Below, one piece after another: positions 22,143 to 33,963 of a stretch of 64,000 nt of DNA (the first letter of the stretch is position 1; each line of letters begins with the position of its first letter). Position numbers and translations under genes: made by a program. Origin of the DNA: Aquilaria yunnanensis (Eukaryota; Streptophyta; Magnoliopsida; Malvales; Thymelaeaceae); NCBI GenBank assembly GCA_039654915.1, contig CM077597.1:40460001-40524000 (forward strand), given 5' to 3'. The notes beneath the pieces were generated by a model. That model worked only from the letters and a program-made list of their open reading frames with translations. It was not told the DNA's origin and did no database searches.

Positions 22143-22700
22143 ATACTCTTGCACAATGGGTATTCTACCCAGTTCATCCACTACTCCATCATCATTGAGT
22201 CTCATAAACTCTTAATCAACAACTATGGGCACTTGTTGCACCAATTCCACTTGGTAATCCAAAAGCTTATATAGCTCACAATCAGGTATTAAGAGTTACC
22301 TTGTGCAGCAATCTATCACCACTTTGTTTTCACTTAGCTAGTTCATCCTTAGTGTTAAGTTATAGTCATATACTTCTAGAACTACTAGGTTTGCTTGGAA
22401 CTCATGTTTACCAAGTCCAATCATGTAATTCTCTACAATGTGATTTGTAAACATAATTTCATTGCCAGCTGTTTTAACTAAATACATATTTTTCATGTTT
22501 CTTACTTCCAATTTTATTGCTTCCACCAAGTTAGAAGAAACAATAGACAGTGATACTCCAATATCAAACAAAGCAGAAACCAACTGGCCATTAAGGTAAA
22601 TCATACCTTTTAGGGATCTGCTGCTTAGTTTCTTATGGCCCTCCTCCTTCCCCATGGTCTCAAATTCAAGTGTTTCCTGCACTTTCTTAGATGTTTTTAG
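22143..22700 (-). pseudogene. Chromo-1 protease, active site altered
   Basis: The frame 22338-22682 has GMIYLNGQLVSALFDIGVSLSIVS, then MYLVKTAGNEIMF and VVLEVYDYNLTLRMN. The active-site triad D-T/S-G reads D-I-G, so the copy is expected to be inactive. Chromo-2 has a different change at the same site (D-T-E). Confidence 0.8.
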
Positions 22701-24205
22701 CTGAAATACCTTACCAGAAGGAGGATTCTGCTTCCTTAGGTCCTGTGGCTGCTTAGGTATTTATTCTTTTCTCGAGTTATGCACATTAGGCATTCTTAAA
22801 GGTGGTTGTCCAATAGCCCACCTTGGGTTGCACCCTCCTATTGTCCTTTTGTCATCCATTTTTTCTGGGTAGTCCTTTACATAGTAGTCTTGAGCTCCAC
22901 ATTTGAGGCAACCATCAGAAAGTCTGAAGCATGGCTTGTTGCCATGAAACTTCCCACAAGCAGTGCATTGGGTGCCATACTACTAAGGTCCCCTTTTTCT
23001 CTTCACTGTACTTCCCAATTTATAGGCTCACCTTATACTCTTGTCCTTTACTGTTGCCCTTGTGGGTGCCACTCCTACTTCCTAGGCCACTCTTTATTTT
23101 CCCTTTGAATTCTTGCTCCAAAACCAGAGCACTTTGTACCATTTGGTAGTACTCTTCTCCTCCCACAACTCTGAGGATTTTGCCTCAGCTCAGGTTTTAA
23201 ACCTCTTAAGAGCCTTTTGGTTTTCAGGTCCTTGCCCATCATATTATGGAGCATATCTTATCAAACTGTTGAATTTCTACTCATACTTCATTACACTGAG
23301 ATTCCCCTGGTTTAGTTGATCAAATTCCAATTGCTTATGATCTTTTATGGCTTCACTCACAAATTGTTGTTGAAAGACTTGGAGGAATTCATCCCACCTC
23401 ATTGATCTCCTTCTTGCAGGTAGCCTCCTTTGATTCTTGCTCTTATTGGTCCTCTATACAGCTCTCCACTAGAGCTTAGCATTCCCCTCAAGTCTAAAGG
23501 TGGCTAGGAGTGCCTTTTATATGGAAGACACTTCCATCCCTTCAAAGATTTTTTCTATTGAATAGGCCCAAAATTCAGCTTCTTCAGGGTCAGAACCACA
23601 TCTGAATATGGGAGGTTTTAATGCCAGCAATGCTTCCAACTGGCCCTCCCTAAGACTACCCCCATTAAGTTTCCTTCTTCCTACTTCAGTGTCTCGGGTT
23701 CGACCTCTTGGTGGCCCTCTTTTTGTAGTAATTTCTATAGGAGGCTCGGCCCACCTTTGAGTAGTGTTTGTGTCCAGTTCCTCCACCTCTAGACTCTTCT
23801 TTATCTTTACTCTTGTTTCTTGTCTCACCTCTAATATGACAATTCTTGCTCTTAGGTGTCTCTTGTCTTTTTCACCCTTATCATCATCATCATCATGGTC
23901 ATTCTTGCTCGCCTGGTCTACAAACACTGGCTCTTTGCTAGGCCTCATTCCTCTTCAGCCTTCTTCCAATTCTCTGAGCTGCTCAACATTCTTATGTGTT
24001 TAGGCTTGGCCTCTAGCCAAGGCTTGCACACATACCACCAACTAAGCAATGGTGGCTTACATTGTTTCTATCATTTGTTCCATTTTTTCTTGTCTTCCTC
24101 TGCTAGACCTAGGTATGTCAAACCTGGCATTAGGGTCCCTAGCCCTATCAGGCTCTACGACCCCCTAATGCCTCATAGGCTCATGTCCATCCCTAGGATG
24201 GGTAA
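22701..24205 (-). pseudogene. Chromo-1 gag, broken and cut at its start
   Basis: The gag start region (23517-23948) is highly charged and ends with LEALLALKPPIFRCGSDPEEAEF, which aligns with MEGFLALKPPVFKGGCDLDEAEF in Chromo-2. Downstream (about 22870-22975) lie two zinc-knuckle-like motifs: CTACGKFHGNKPC is complete (C-x2-C-x3-H-x4-C), and CLKCGAQDYYVKDY has lost its His and last Cys. The upstream end stops at 24205, where the Tat-3 LTR begins. Confidence 0.75.
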
Positions 24206-24920
24206 TGATAGCCGAAGGGCTATCGCCCCCGAGATCTCCTGATCGGCTAACTTGATGCCATCCTCGGTAAAAACCTAGCCTTGACCTTGGGGCATTCTAC
24301 ACACCACCCTCGGAAACTAACATGACCAACTTTAGGAAAAGGTGCCATCATCACCCTCGGATTTACAAAGCTACTGACCTTCAAAAAGTAGATCCACCAT
24401 CCCCGATAGAGGAAAAAGTCTCCCAAAGATGACCTACTCTTTCGATGGGCCTTCCCTAATAACCCTTGGGGGGAAAATCTTTGCTCGAATGGGTCTTACG
24501 GAGATACAAAAAAAATGGTTAAGGAGCCTCTGACAAAACGAACTCACACATGCCCCTGCCCTCTGGCCAGAATGGCCTGCGGCTAGTTGTAGATACTTGC
24601 GTTTGAAGGTACATATCAAATCTAACTGAACGCGTGTCATAATTTGGACAGGCTGTGTCAAATAGCCTCCCCCCTCCACCCTCCTATAAATACTTAGGAG
24701 GGACCTTGGTAAGGACATAGGAGATTCTCTCTCTTTTCCTACTCTATACTCTCTACTATTACTCTTACAAATATTGACTTGGGCGTCGAAGGCTCCTCCC
24801 CCTGAAACACACTCCAGGGAGCTCCTAACCCTTGTTCTTCAAAGTCTTGTGGACATCTTAACACCGAAAGTCTCTCCTTCAAGCTAGCATGTTGTACAAT
24901 GAGGATGCCGCCAGGCATCA
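24206..24920 (+). repeat. Tat-3 5' LTR
   Basis: Begins TGATAGCCGAAGGGCTATC and ends CCAGGCATCA, matching the Tat-1 LTR ends. TATAAATACTTAGGAGG near 24684-24700 matches the Tat-1 promoter position. At 715 bp it is shorter than the 872-bp Tat-1 LTR. Confidence 0.85.
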
Positions 24921-24940
24921 TTTGACACTGTCTGTGGGAA
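24921..24940 (+). other. Tat-3 primer-binding site, decayed
   Basis: TTTGACACTGTCTGTGGGAA corresponds to TTTGGCGCCGTCTGTGGGAA in Tat-1. Three bases differ and both CpGs have become TpG or CpA. Confidence 0.65.
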
Positions 24941-25007
24941 CCCATTCTCAGGTTGCTATTGTTGAGACCTGACGTTCTAAGGACAAGGGACTCCCGAAGT
25001 CCTAGTC

Positions 25008-26715
25008 CATGCCGGAGGCTCAAACAGCGATTGAACAGCCTGTAGTAGAGACTTCATTGCCTGAGGATGAACATCCTCTAATGGTCATGATGAGCTTTTT
25101 GTGAGATTTTGAATGCTCTATTACGCCTGAGATGACCCAGCAGCTCGACCAAAGGTGGTCTCAATGACCTCCGAGGGGAAAGGCATCTTCTCTGGCTACC
25201 CGGTGGGAGAAAAACCTTAAGTCACCTCATTGAAGGTTAGGAAGTGGGGGCTTTTATGACGAGTCCTCAATGGAGAACACACTATCCAAGGGATGGCACA
25301 CTGGGTGAACGGTGTTGAAAGAGCACAAAACTTGCCCCCGGTGAAGTCCATCCTCGTAGGGGAAGTCCCAATCCCCCTGCCGACAAAGTTACTCTCCAAA
25401 ATGGAGACGTTGTTCTCCATTGCTGGTGACTACTAGGCAACGAGGAGAAGACAGCACTACCATCCTCATGGAGTGAATCCTGGAGAGCTTGGAGAAAATG
25501 AAAAAAAGGGTTTTTCAAAAGCCTGTTTGGTCAAGTTGTCGGAGACCTTCACCGGAGAAGAGTCACCCTTCATCCATGTAGTAGTAGAGGCACCTATGCC
25601 AAGAGACTTATGAGTACCACGCTTGGAGACATATGATGGATGTAGCGACCCTCAAGCCCACCTAACAAAATATAGGTGCAACATGGTGTTGCATGGTGAT
25701 GACGATGCCACCGTTTGCAAATGCTTTGAGGTCACCTTGTCAAGGCTAGTAACTGCATGATATAACTCCCTAGCTTTCAGAACCATAATGGGTTTCTAGG
25801 AGTTATCCACCGCATTCACTGAGTAGTTCATAGGGAGCAAGCCAACGGCAAAGATGCCCATCCAAATGTTTTATATAGTACAAAAGAATGGGGAGACCAT
25901 TCAGGACTATGTGGAAAGGTTCAACAGAGAAGCGCTCAGCGTGCCTAACTTTTGCCCTGAATTTGGCATCCTCGTGATGATTTGGGGACTTAGGATAGAC
26001 TTGCAACTCTTCTATGAGTTCTCCAAAAATCCCCCCGACTCCCTTGGAGAATTCTACTGAAGGCCAGAGCAGCATATGATGGCCAAAGAGCTGAGGATGA
26101 AAGGGTTGAAGTCTAATCATAATCACTCCGAGGGTTAAAGTCACCAATCTTAGTATTCCACTGAGGGTGGGGGCAGACCTAAAAAATAAAGGGGGAAGAG
26201 GCCAGTGCCGTTCACTCCCTTAAACACTACAAGGACGAACATATTGATGGCCATGGAAAAACAAGGAACTGCTATCCAGCGTCCGAAGGGCATGACCTCA
26301 GAAAACAAAAGAACATGAAAAAGTTCTGTCAGTTCCATCGGGACCATAGGCACGATACCGAAGATTGCTGCTAGCTGAGGAAGTATATCGAGTCTCTAAT
26401 CAAGCAAGGGCAACTTCGACGCTACTTGCGGATGCCATCACATAAAGCCTGAGAAAGAAGGAAAGAAGAGAAAAGAGGGGAGGATAAGGATTATGATTTC
26501 TATCGACGTCAAAACTGAAGTCCCAAAAGACACCCACCACCTCCGACTAGAGTGATCCAGACCATCACCATTGGAATACCCTTGGCTGAGAGGAAAAGAA
26601 AAGTTCAAGAAATCTCGATGATGGAATTCGGCAACCCGGTGAACAAGCTTGTTCGGAAATACAGGTATACCGTCAAGTTCCCTCATGACAACCCCCTCCT
26701 AATCAGGGCAAGGAT
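25008..26715 (+). pseudogene. Tat-3 gag, broken
   Basis: The segment 25854-26060 (MPIQMFYIVQKNGETIQDY, then VERFNREALS and LQLFYEFSKNPPD) matches Tat-1 gag closely. The zinc-knuckle-like region near 26325-26370 encodes the CQFHRDHRHDTEDC homologue out of frame. Multiple stops and frameshifts run through the gene, more than in Tat-1. Confidence 0.8.
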
Positions 26716-26719
26716 AGGG

Positions 26720-27138
26720 AGCTAGGACATCAAAAGAGTGCTCATCGATGATGGCTCCAACATTGATGGTTTATTCTCCCACTTGTTGCCAAACTTGGGC
26801 ATCTCCAACAGTGATCTTAAACCCATTACCTCCTCCACCTTCCGCGTGGGTCCGTCCAAACTCCCTGTACTCGAATGGATCTATCTGCCCTTGATGCTAA
26901 GGGGAACCTTGGTTCAGACCAAGAAAGAGCTTTCTAGTTCCACCATGATAAGGTTCATTGTCATACATGTCCCTTCTTCATACAATGCCATCCTCGGAAA
27001 GTAGACATAGGGTAATCTTCACATACGCCCAGATGTGAAATACCTAATGATCACATTCAACACAACGGAAGGGAATGTGGAACTATTCATCAATCAAGCC
27101 GAAGTGAGAAAATTTTTGTGAAGGCAAGATAGAGCCCA
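26720..27138 (+). pseudogene. Tat-3 protease
   Basis: The frame 26738-27004 begins VLIDDGSNIDGLFSHLLPNLG, with the D-D-G-S active site expected for a Tat protease intact, and continues FRVGPSKLPVLEWIYLPLMLRG to VPSSYNAILGK, then TAG. It is the best-preserved gene of this element, but is followed by two stops. Confidence 0.8.
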
Positions 27139-29348
27139 ATGAAAGTGCATGCACAGAGTTCGGGAGAGAAGAGCACAACAAGCGAAGATGCAACAGAAGC
27201 AGAAAAAAATGATTTTGAAAAAATAGAAATAGAGGATTTAGAGCTTGTCCCTGGCCGAAGTACCCGAGTGGGGAAAAAACTGGCCGAAGGTGACAAGGAA
27301 AAGCTTGTATCCCTTCTATTAATGAACAAAGATCTATTTGCCTACTCTCCGAATGATATGCCTGGGGTAGACCTTGGTATAATTCAGCATTGTCTTAAAG
27401 TATGCCAAGAAGTGAAGCCTGTTCGGCAGAAAAAGCGTAGCCTCTCTGCGTATAAGAAAAACTTCATTGAAACCAAAGTCCAATGGTTAACGAAGGCAGG
27501 AATAATAAGGGAGGTTCAAGTACCCCGAATGGCTAAGCAATGTAGTTATGGCAACGAAGTAGGGGAGTGATAAACTCCAAATGTGCATCGACTTCCGAAA
27601 CATAAACGATACCTGTCCAAAGGACTCATATCCTTTGCCACCAATAGACCAATTGGTAGATTCCACTGCCAAATACAGTATGCTTAGCCTCCTCAACGCC
27701 TTTAACAGATATCACCAAATTTTGTATGAATCCCAAAGATGAGAAAAAAACTGCCTTCATTACCGAAGTTGGGACCTACTGTTACGTCAGAATGCCCTTC
27801 GCCCTTAAAAACATAGGAGCAACATGCCCAAGGCTAATAAACAGGGTATTCAGCTCCTAAATCGGGAGAAATATGGAAGCATATGTGATGCGAACCCCTA
27901 TGGTATAATGACCATGAAACGCGCCCAAGATGAGATTCAAGCTCCACAAGACATCAAAAAGACTAGGTTTAAAACCCCCACCCTTAATCAACCTGTGATT
28001 AGAAACAAGAAGTATAGAACTCCAAGAACACAAGCACACTTGTGCACCAAGGCAGTCTGCCAAGAACCAAAGAGAAAACCTCTCCAAAGAGCAATATTAT
28101 TTCGGCAATAATCTGTGTGTTTACATCCAGAATATGTGCCTTTATATAGGCCTAAACTAGGGTAAAAATCTGGGCAAAATTCGCAGCCCAAGTCACCTAG
28201 GAAACTTAGTTACAAAGGACTCAAGAAAACCTAGTCAAACTAGGACTCTAACACACTTTTAACACATGTTTAAGGTGTGCAGCGAATTCCATTTATCCTA
28301 AGTGACCTAAATCACTTCCATGGCCTAAATAACATCTTAAATAATGTAAATAAACAAGAAAATGATATAAAATAAGTTACAAAACAAGATTGGCCATAAA
28401 AACCCAAAAATAGTCTTCTCGGGTGGTTCTTGCTTGTGTCTTCAACTTCAAGCTGAAATTAGAACTTGATGCAGCCATGATTTCTCAAAATTCAAAGCGT
28501 TAAAGTTGTAGCTCTCTTTCTTATATTTGAAATGACACCTGAACCACACAAAACGGACATCTAAATCCAAAGATATGCCCAAAATACTGCAACTGCTTCT
28601 GAACCAGCAATAACTCGCAAATCGCGACTTTAAAGCTAAATTGGACCTCCTTAACGTGAAAAATGGGTTTCATGGTCTTCATATTATTTTCAGCTCCAGA
28701 TGTTAGCTTTCCAATGAATTAAGAATTACTCAATTCCGATCTGTTTAGCTCAACATATGATTTTTCTACCAGAACATCGCCAATCTGTCAACATCCAAGC
28801 TTGGAGTGCACTAGTGAGCTCCTTAGCCTTCTTCCTTGTCAATGGCCCACTAGTTATCTTCAATGGATTGTTTTCATCCTTAATTGTGCCTTCTTTGATC
28901 ATATCAATATGTCAATGATATGATAGTTAAGAGCAAACAACCTAGTAGTCATATCGAAGACTTGAAGGAAACATTCTACCAACTTCAAAAATTCAGAATC
29001 CATCTTAACCTCGAGAAGTGTATGTTCGAGGTGACTGCTAGCAAATTCCTTGGGTTTATGGTGTCTAAAATAGGTATCAATGCCAACCCAGAAAAGGTTA
29101 AGGTCCTGCTAGGATTCCAAACTCCCACAACAAGCAAGGATGTGCAAAGACTTACGGGAAGAATCATGGCCTTTAGCAGATTTATCTCCAGATACGGCGA
29201 CTGGTGCCGACCATTCTTTAATGTGCTCACCCAAGCAACAAAGAATGAAGACAACTTCCATTTCAAGGAACACCCTTGGAATGAAGATCTCCAAAAAGCT
29301 TGGGATGAATTCAAGAGCTACTTAACTCATTTGCCGACACTGCGGTAA
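27139..29348 (+). pseudogene. Tat-3 reverse transcriptase, split by a solo LTR at the catalytic box
   Basis: The linker (27139-27570) has LVPGRSTRVGKKLAEGDKEK and DMPGVDLGIIQH. The RT palm follows to 27885. The solo LTR J1 (27886-28906) lies inside the catalytic box: the codons reading YVNDM are at 28908-28922 on its right. The thumb and connection region continues at 28920-29348 with LNLEKCMFEVTASKFLGF and NPEKVKVLLGF. The first Asp of YxDD is Asn, as in Tat-1. Confidence 0.85.
27886..28906 (-). mobile_element. solo LTR J1 of an unclassified family, ATATG target duplication
   Basis: 1021 bp, TGATGCGAACC...CATATCA, flanked by ATATG at 27881-27885 and 28907-28911. On the minus strand GGCCTATATAAAGG (near 28139-28152) is a good TATA box with about 250 bp left to the LTR end, so I orient it minus. 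There is no coding capacity. It matches J2 throughout, except for a deletion of about 96 bp between AGCTTGG repeats. Confidence 0.85.
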
Positions 29349-30239
29349 CCGCTGGAAAGAGAACCTCTCTTCATCTACCTCACCGTAACTGAAAAGGAAG
29401 TAAGTTTGGTACTTGTAAGGGAAGAGGGAGGAAAATAGTGACCATTATACTATGTGAGCAAGTCCCTGCACGGTGCCGAAGTTGGGTACCCTCTCCTACA
29501 AAAGGCCATCTATGCCCTAGTGTTGGTAAGTAGGAGGTTGCGGCCTTACTTATAAGGACATCCTGTCACAGTTTGAAGTAACTTACTTCTTAGGGATGTC
29601 ATGAGGATGGTAGACCACTATGGAAGATTATCAAAGTGGTGCATTGAGCTTGGTGAATACGACATCACCTATGAGCCGAGAAGGGCAATAAAGGCCCAAG
29701 CATTGGCAGATTTCATCGCCAAAGTACCAAGAACCGAAGATACACCAAGGGACCTTGGCAATGATGAACCCGAATGGATGCTCTTCATCAATGGCACCTC
29801 CAGTTCTAGACATCAAGGAGCCAGAGTAATTCTGTGGGGACCCAAAGGTATAGAAGCTTCAAAGTCCATCAAGTTCGATTTCAGCATCACCAATAACGTC
29901 AACGAATATGAAGCACTCATAGCATGCTTACGGTTGGCAAAAAGAGTTAGTGTGAGAAATTTGAAGGCCCACAGCGATTCTCAGCTGGTGGTTTGATAGA
30001 TGGCAGAGGACTATGTGGCAAAAGATATAAACTTGGTGAAGTACCGTGACCTCACAAAAATGCTCATCCAAGAATTTAATAAAGTACAAATAGAAAATGT
30101 ACCTCAACAAGATAATATGGAAGTATATAATAAGTACTGTATCAGCCGAGCATAACAATAATGCCCATAGCAACCTCAGGTAGAGGGTGGAAAAATCCTA
30201 TCAAGAAATACCTCACAACTTCGGAATTTCCCAAAGACC
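29349..30239 (+). pseudogene. Tat-3 RNase H and second RNase H, broken
   Basis: The region 29601-29996 has LSKWCIELGEYDITYEPRRAIKA, EWMLFINGTSS, NVNEYEALIACLRLAKR and HSDSQLVV, matching the second RNase H of Tat-1. The Asp of SDSQLVV is kept here, while the Asp normally in F-D/x-G is Asn (FING). Stops at 29346, 29439 and 29997 break the frame. Confidence 0.8.
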
Positions 30240-30244
30240 TTCTT

Positions 30245-31370
30245 TGATGCGAACCCCAATGGTATAAAGACCATGAAACGTGCCCAAGATGTTTTTCAAG
30301 CTCCACAAGACATCAAAGAGACTGGGTTTGACCCCCACCCTTATTCAACTCGTGATTAGAAACAAGAAGTATAAGAAAATGAAGAAAACAAGAAAACTTG
30401 TGCACCAAGGTAGTACTCAAAGAATAGAAGAGAAATTTCTCTCCAAAGTAGCAATATTAGTTTATATCAATCCTGTGTTTTACAACCAAAATATGTGCCT
30501 ATTTATAGGACTAAACTAGGGCAAAAGAGTCAGCAAAATTCGCAGCCCAAGTCACATAGGAAACCTAGGTACAAAAGAGTTAAGAAAACCTAGTCAAACT
30601 AGGATTCCTACACCCTTTTAACACATGCTTAAGGTGTGAAGTGAATTCCCTTTATCCTAAGTGACCTGAATCACTTCCATGGACTAAATAACATCCTAAA
30701 TAATGTAGATAAATTGGAAAATAAAAAAAAATATATGTTACAACACAAGATTGGCCATAAAAATCCCAAAATAGCCTTCTTGGGTGCACTTAAGGGCTTA
30801 TTAGGGTTCTTGCTTGTGTCTTCAACTTCAAGCTGAAATTCAACCTTGATGCAGCGATCATTTCTAAAAATGTAAAGAATGAAAGTTTTAGATCTTTTTC
30901 TTAGCTTTGAAACGACACATGAATCACACAAAATGGACATCTAAAGCCAAAGATATACCTAAAATACCACAACTGCTTTTGAACCAGCGATGGCTCGCAA
31001 ACCGTGGCTTTAAAGCTAAATTGGACCCTCTTAACATGCAAAATGGGTTTCATGGTCTTCATATGATTTGCAGCTGCATATTTTCACTTTCCAATGAATC
31101 AAGAATTTCAATTTTTTTAGCTCAAGATATGATTTTTTTACCGGAATATCACAAATCTATCAAAATCCAAGCTTGGCCATCATCTCCATATGATTCCTTG
31201 CATGTTCCAATAGCTCCTTGTGAAATTCCAAGCCTATTCTCCACGAAAAGCTTGAGACAAAAGCTTGGAGTGCACTAGTGAGCTCCTTAGCCTTCTTCTT
31301 GTTCAATGGTCCACTAGTTATCTTTAATGAGTCCTTGCCATCCTTGGTTGTGCCTTCCTTGATTATATCA
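30245..31370 (-). mobile_element. solo LTR J2, same family as J1
   Basis: 1126 bp, TGATGCGAACCCC...TTATATCA. The flanks are TTCTT (30240-30244) and CTCTT (31371-31375), a 5-bp duplication with one mismatch. On removal the second RNase H-integrase linker of Tat-3 is continuous and aligns with Tat-1. TATAAATAGG on the minus strand near 30497-30508 gives the same orientation as J1. Confidence 0.82.
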
Positions 31371-32312
31371 CTCTTGAAGCCACGAAGGTGTGAAAGTGCT
31401 CCAGTAAATACTTCCTGATTGGGGAAGAGTTGTACCAATAAGGGTATGCAAATCCACTGCAAAGGTGTGTCAGTGAAGTGGACATTGAGATAGTCCTCAA
31501 AAAAATCCATGATGGGGCCTGCGGTTTGTACATCGAAACTGATGCCCTTGCCGGAGTACTACTTCGACAAGGATATTTCTGGCCAACCTTAAGGAAGGAA
31601 GTGAGGCAGTTTGTCCAGAAATGTGACAAGTGCCAGAGACATGCACCTATCCAGAGAGTACGATTGGAAATGATAACTTTGGCAAACTACCCTTGCCCCT
31701 TTCCTATTTGGGGTATTGACGTCATTGGGCCTCTCCCAATGGCTCCAAGAGGAGTGAAGTTCTGTATAGTCATAGTAGATTATTTCACCAAGTAGATTGA
31801 GGCAGAGCCTTTGGTAGCAATTTCGGCAAAGGACATAAAAAGATTTGTCTGGAAGAACATCATATGTAGATTTGGCGTGCTGAGGATGATAGTAGCTGAT
31901 AATGGTTCCTAGTTCACTGATAAAGGATTTCATGAATTTATAGCTGACCTCGGGATAAAATTGCACATTGCCCTAATTGCCCTTCATCAAAGTAATGGAG
32001 AAGTTGAAGTGTCCAATAGAACGATAAAAGATGGTCTGAAGAAAAGGTTGAAGGAAGCAAAGGGAAAAAGGCCAAGAGAGCTCCCAAGCGTGCTGTGGAG
32101 TTACTGAACAACTCCCAGAAGGGCCGCGGGTGAGACTCTCTTCTCACTCATCTTCAGAACAAAGACCATTATCTCTGTCGAGGTCGTGCACCATTTGTTA
32201 GAGTACTAGTGTTCGACGAAGAAGGGAACAACCTCAGTTTAAGGACCAAGTTAGATATGATTGATGAACATAGAGAGATGGCCAAACTCAAAAGAAAAGC
32301 TTTCAGCAGAGA
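31371..32312 (+). pseudogene. Tat-3 integrase, broken and truncated
   Basis: The zinc region (31478-31680) includes LRQGYFWPTLRKEVRQFVQKC, followed by CDKCQRHAP and IWGIDVIGPLPMAPRGVKFC. The core has IVDYFTK, VADNGS and SNGEVEVSNRTI, so the first Asp, lost in Tat-1, is present here. TAG and TGA stops interrupt WIEAEP-, NGSQF- and SYQTT-equivalent positions. The gene ends after AAAAGCTTTCAGCAGAGAG, where Chromo-2 LTR sequence begins. Confidence 0.82.
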
Positions 32313-33954
32313 GGTTTGAGTTCATATCTTCGTAATTCGGCATTAGGCGACCTTGAGCTACTTGATGAAGCTTGGATTTGAAATGGAAAAGGTTGGCCGA
32401 AAGCTCAAGCTCAAGAAATCATGGTAGGGATTCATTTTCTACTTGAATTCTTGGTAAATTTTCCATGATCAAGTAGTTATGGTGACTAAGTGATGGTTAA
32501 AATATGCTATGTGATCTTAGTTGCTAGATGAGCATATTGAGGAGTTTCGGACTTGTGTTCTTTGGCTAGCTAGTCAAGTTAATGGCATGTGTTAGAATTC
32601 CTAGTGAGTGAGGCCACCTTGCTATTGAATTCAGAGCTCTAGTTGAATGGGAGTGAAACTATGAAGTTTGGTGTGCAAGAATGCACATGAACACATGCTA
32701 GTGGTTTTAGCCGAATGTACATTATGGTGTGTGTTACTTTTGTGTGCTTGATTGAATTGTTGTGCTTGCTAAGCCCATTATGAATTATGTTATGCTTATA
32801 TATGTCTCAGTTAGCATTGTATATGTATTATATGTCATGTATCTTGGTGTTTTCATGTCTATCTTGTAGGACAAGTAAGCTTTGAGGAGGTTAAGTCTCA
32901 GACTTAACTAAATAGACTCCATTATGAGTCGTTTGAGTTGTGAACCCTACTGAGTATTAGTACTCATGCCCATATTGTTTGTGTTTCTGGCAAGGACATT
33001 GAACTTGAGTGAGTTACTTGTGCTTGCTTGCTTGTGTCCTAGGTAGTACACTTATTGCTCAAGGTATGTGCCAACTCAATCTTGGCTTGGATAAATGCAT
33101 CTACAAGTCTTATAGTTTATGGCCGAAACTTATGTATTAAGTTTTGCAGGCTTGAGTAGAGTGTGGGACATGTCTAGGGGAATGATGGAGTTATGGACCA
33201 TGGCATTGATAGTTTTGTTCACTTTCATGAGCATGAATATGGTCATTGGATTGGTGCTGCAGTGTGTGCTCTTGTACTGCACCCTTAAGGTGCTTTTCAG
33301 TTGACTAGGGTAAGATGACATGTAAGACTTAAACTTGGCTAATTTTTTACATGTAGCACCCTTGGTACTTTGCCAAGTAGGTGATGCTGGTACTTAGGCT
33401 CTTTTGTGTATATATGTTGCTTGGTTGTACATGGTTTTGGTTGTACATATGATGGATGCTTGTATGCCAAGTTACGTTAAGTTTATGTGCATATGGTTAT
33501 GTTTCATGTGATGAACCTCTTGAGTTTCCTTGTTTGGCTGAATGTTCATACACATGAAAAACCTTGTTTTCAAAATTACAAAGATATGGGCTTCTTGGTT
33601 GTCATTCATAGGAGTAGCACACTTGATGAGCACACATCCTAGACACTTAATAAATTAAGTTATGCCTTGCTTGTGTTGCAAGTTATCTTTTACAAGCGTT
33701 GCCTTGTGATGCAAGTTAGTGGTTGGGCCTTGCGTAAGCTGCTAGTAAGTTACATAGAACTTTTCATAAGTCTCTTGTGGCACCTCACAGGCTCTCAGCT
33801 TAAGAAAATAAGACTTAAAAGCTATCCTAAAGAAAGTTGGCCGAAATTAATTGTTCACTCATCATACTACTAAGCTCTTGTGTTTAGTAACTTTCTGGGT
33901 AGTTGGTGTGTGGCACTGAGAGTGCGCAGGTTGGGGCCTATATGGGGTGTGACA
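32313..33954 (+). repeat. Chromo-2 5' LTR, first 460 bp missing
   Basis: It aligns with 39637-41247 and ends GGGGTGTGACA. The left edge, near GGTTTGAGTTCATATC, corresponds to an internal point of the 3' LTR (GGTTTTTGTTCATATC). Non-coding. Confidence 0.88.
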
Positions 33955-33963
33955 GGCTTTGTT

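Larger units (their letters stand above)
15310..24205 (-). mobile_element. Chromo-1: chromodomain Ty3/gypsy element, 5' end missing
   Basis: Minus-strand element with a 3' LTR (to 17326), purine tract, integrase with chromodomain-like C-terminus, RNase H, RT, protease and gag up to about 24200, where Tat-3 begins. No PBS or 5' LTR follows. It contains a 487-bp tandem duplication and a solo copia LTR. Gene order and the C-terminal chromodomain-like segment place it with Tekay/Del-type chromoviruses. The protein sequence closely parallels Chromo-2. Confidence 0.85.
24206..32312 (+). mobile_element. Tat-3: Tat-like element on the plus strand, 3' end missing
   Basis: Relative of Tat-1 in the opposite orientation, with 5' LTR, decayed PBS, gag, protease, RT, RNase H, second RNase H and integrase. 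It is interrupted by two solo LTRs (27886-28906 and 30245-31370). It ends inside the integrase C-terminal region at about 32312, where Chromo-2 LTR sequence takes over. The extra ORF and 3' LTR are missing. The 5' LTR abuts the Chromo-1 gag; GGTAA at 24201-24205 is the only testable target-site half. Confidence 0.85.

Noticed and set aside
33119..33304. Plus-strand ORF with apparent membrane segment, repeated at 40407-40616
   Set aside because: The repetition is explained by the two LTRs of Chromo-2; it is LTR sequence, not a conserved gene.
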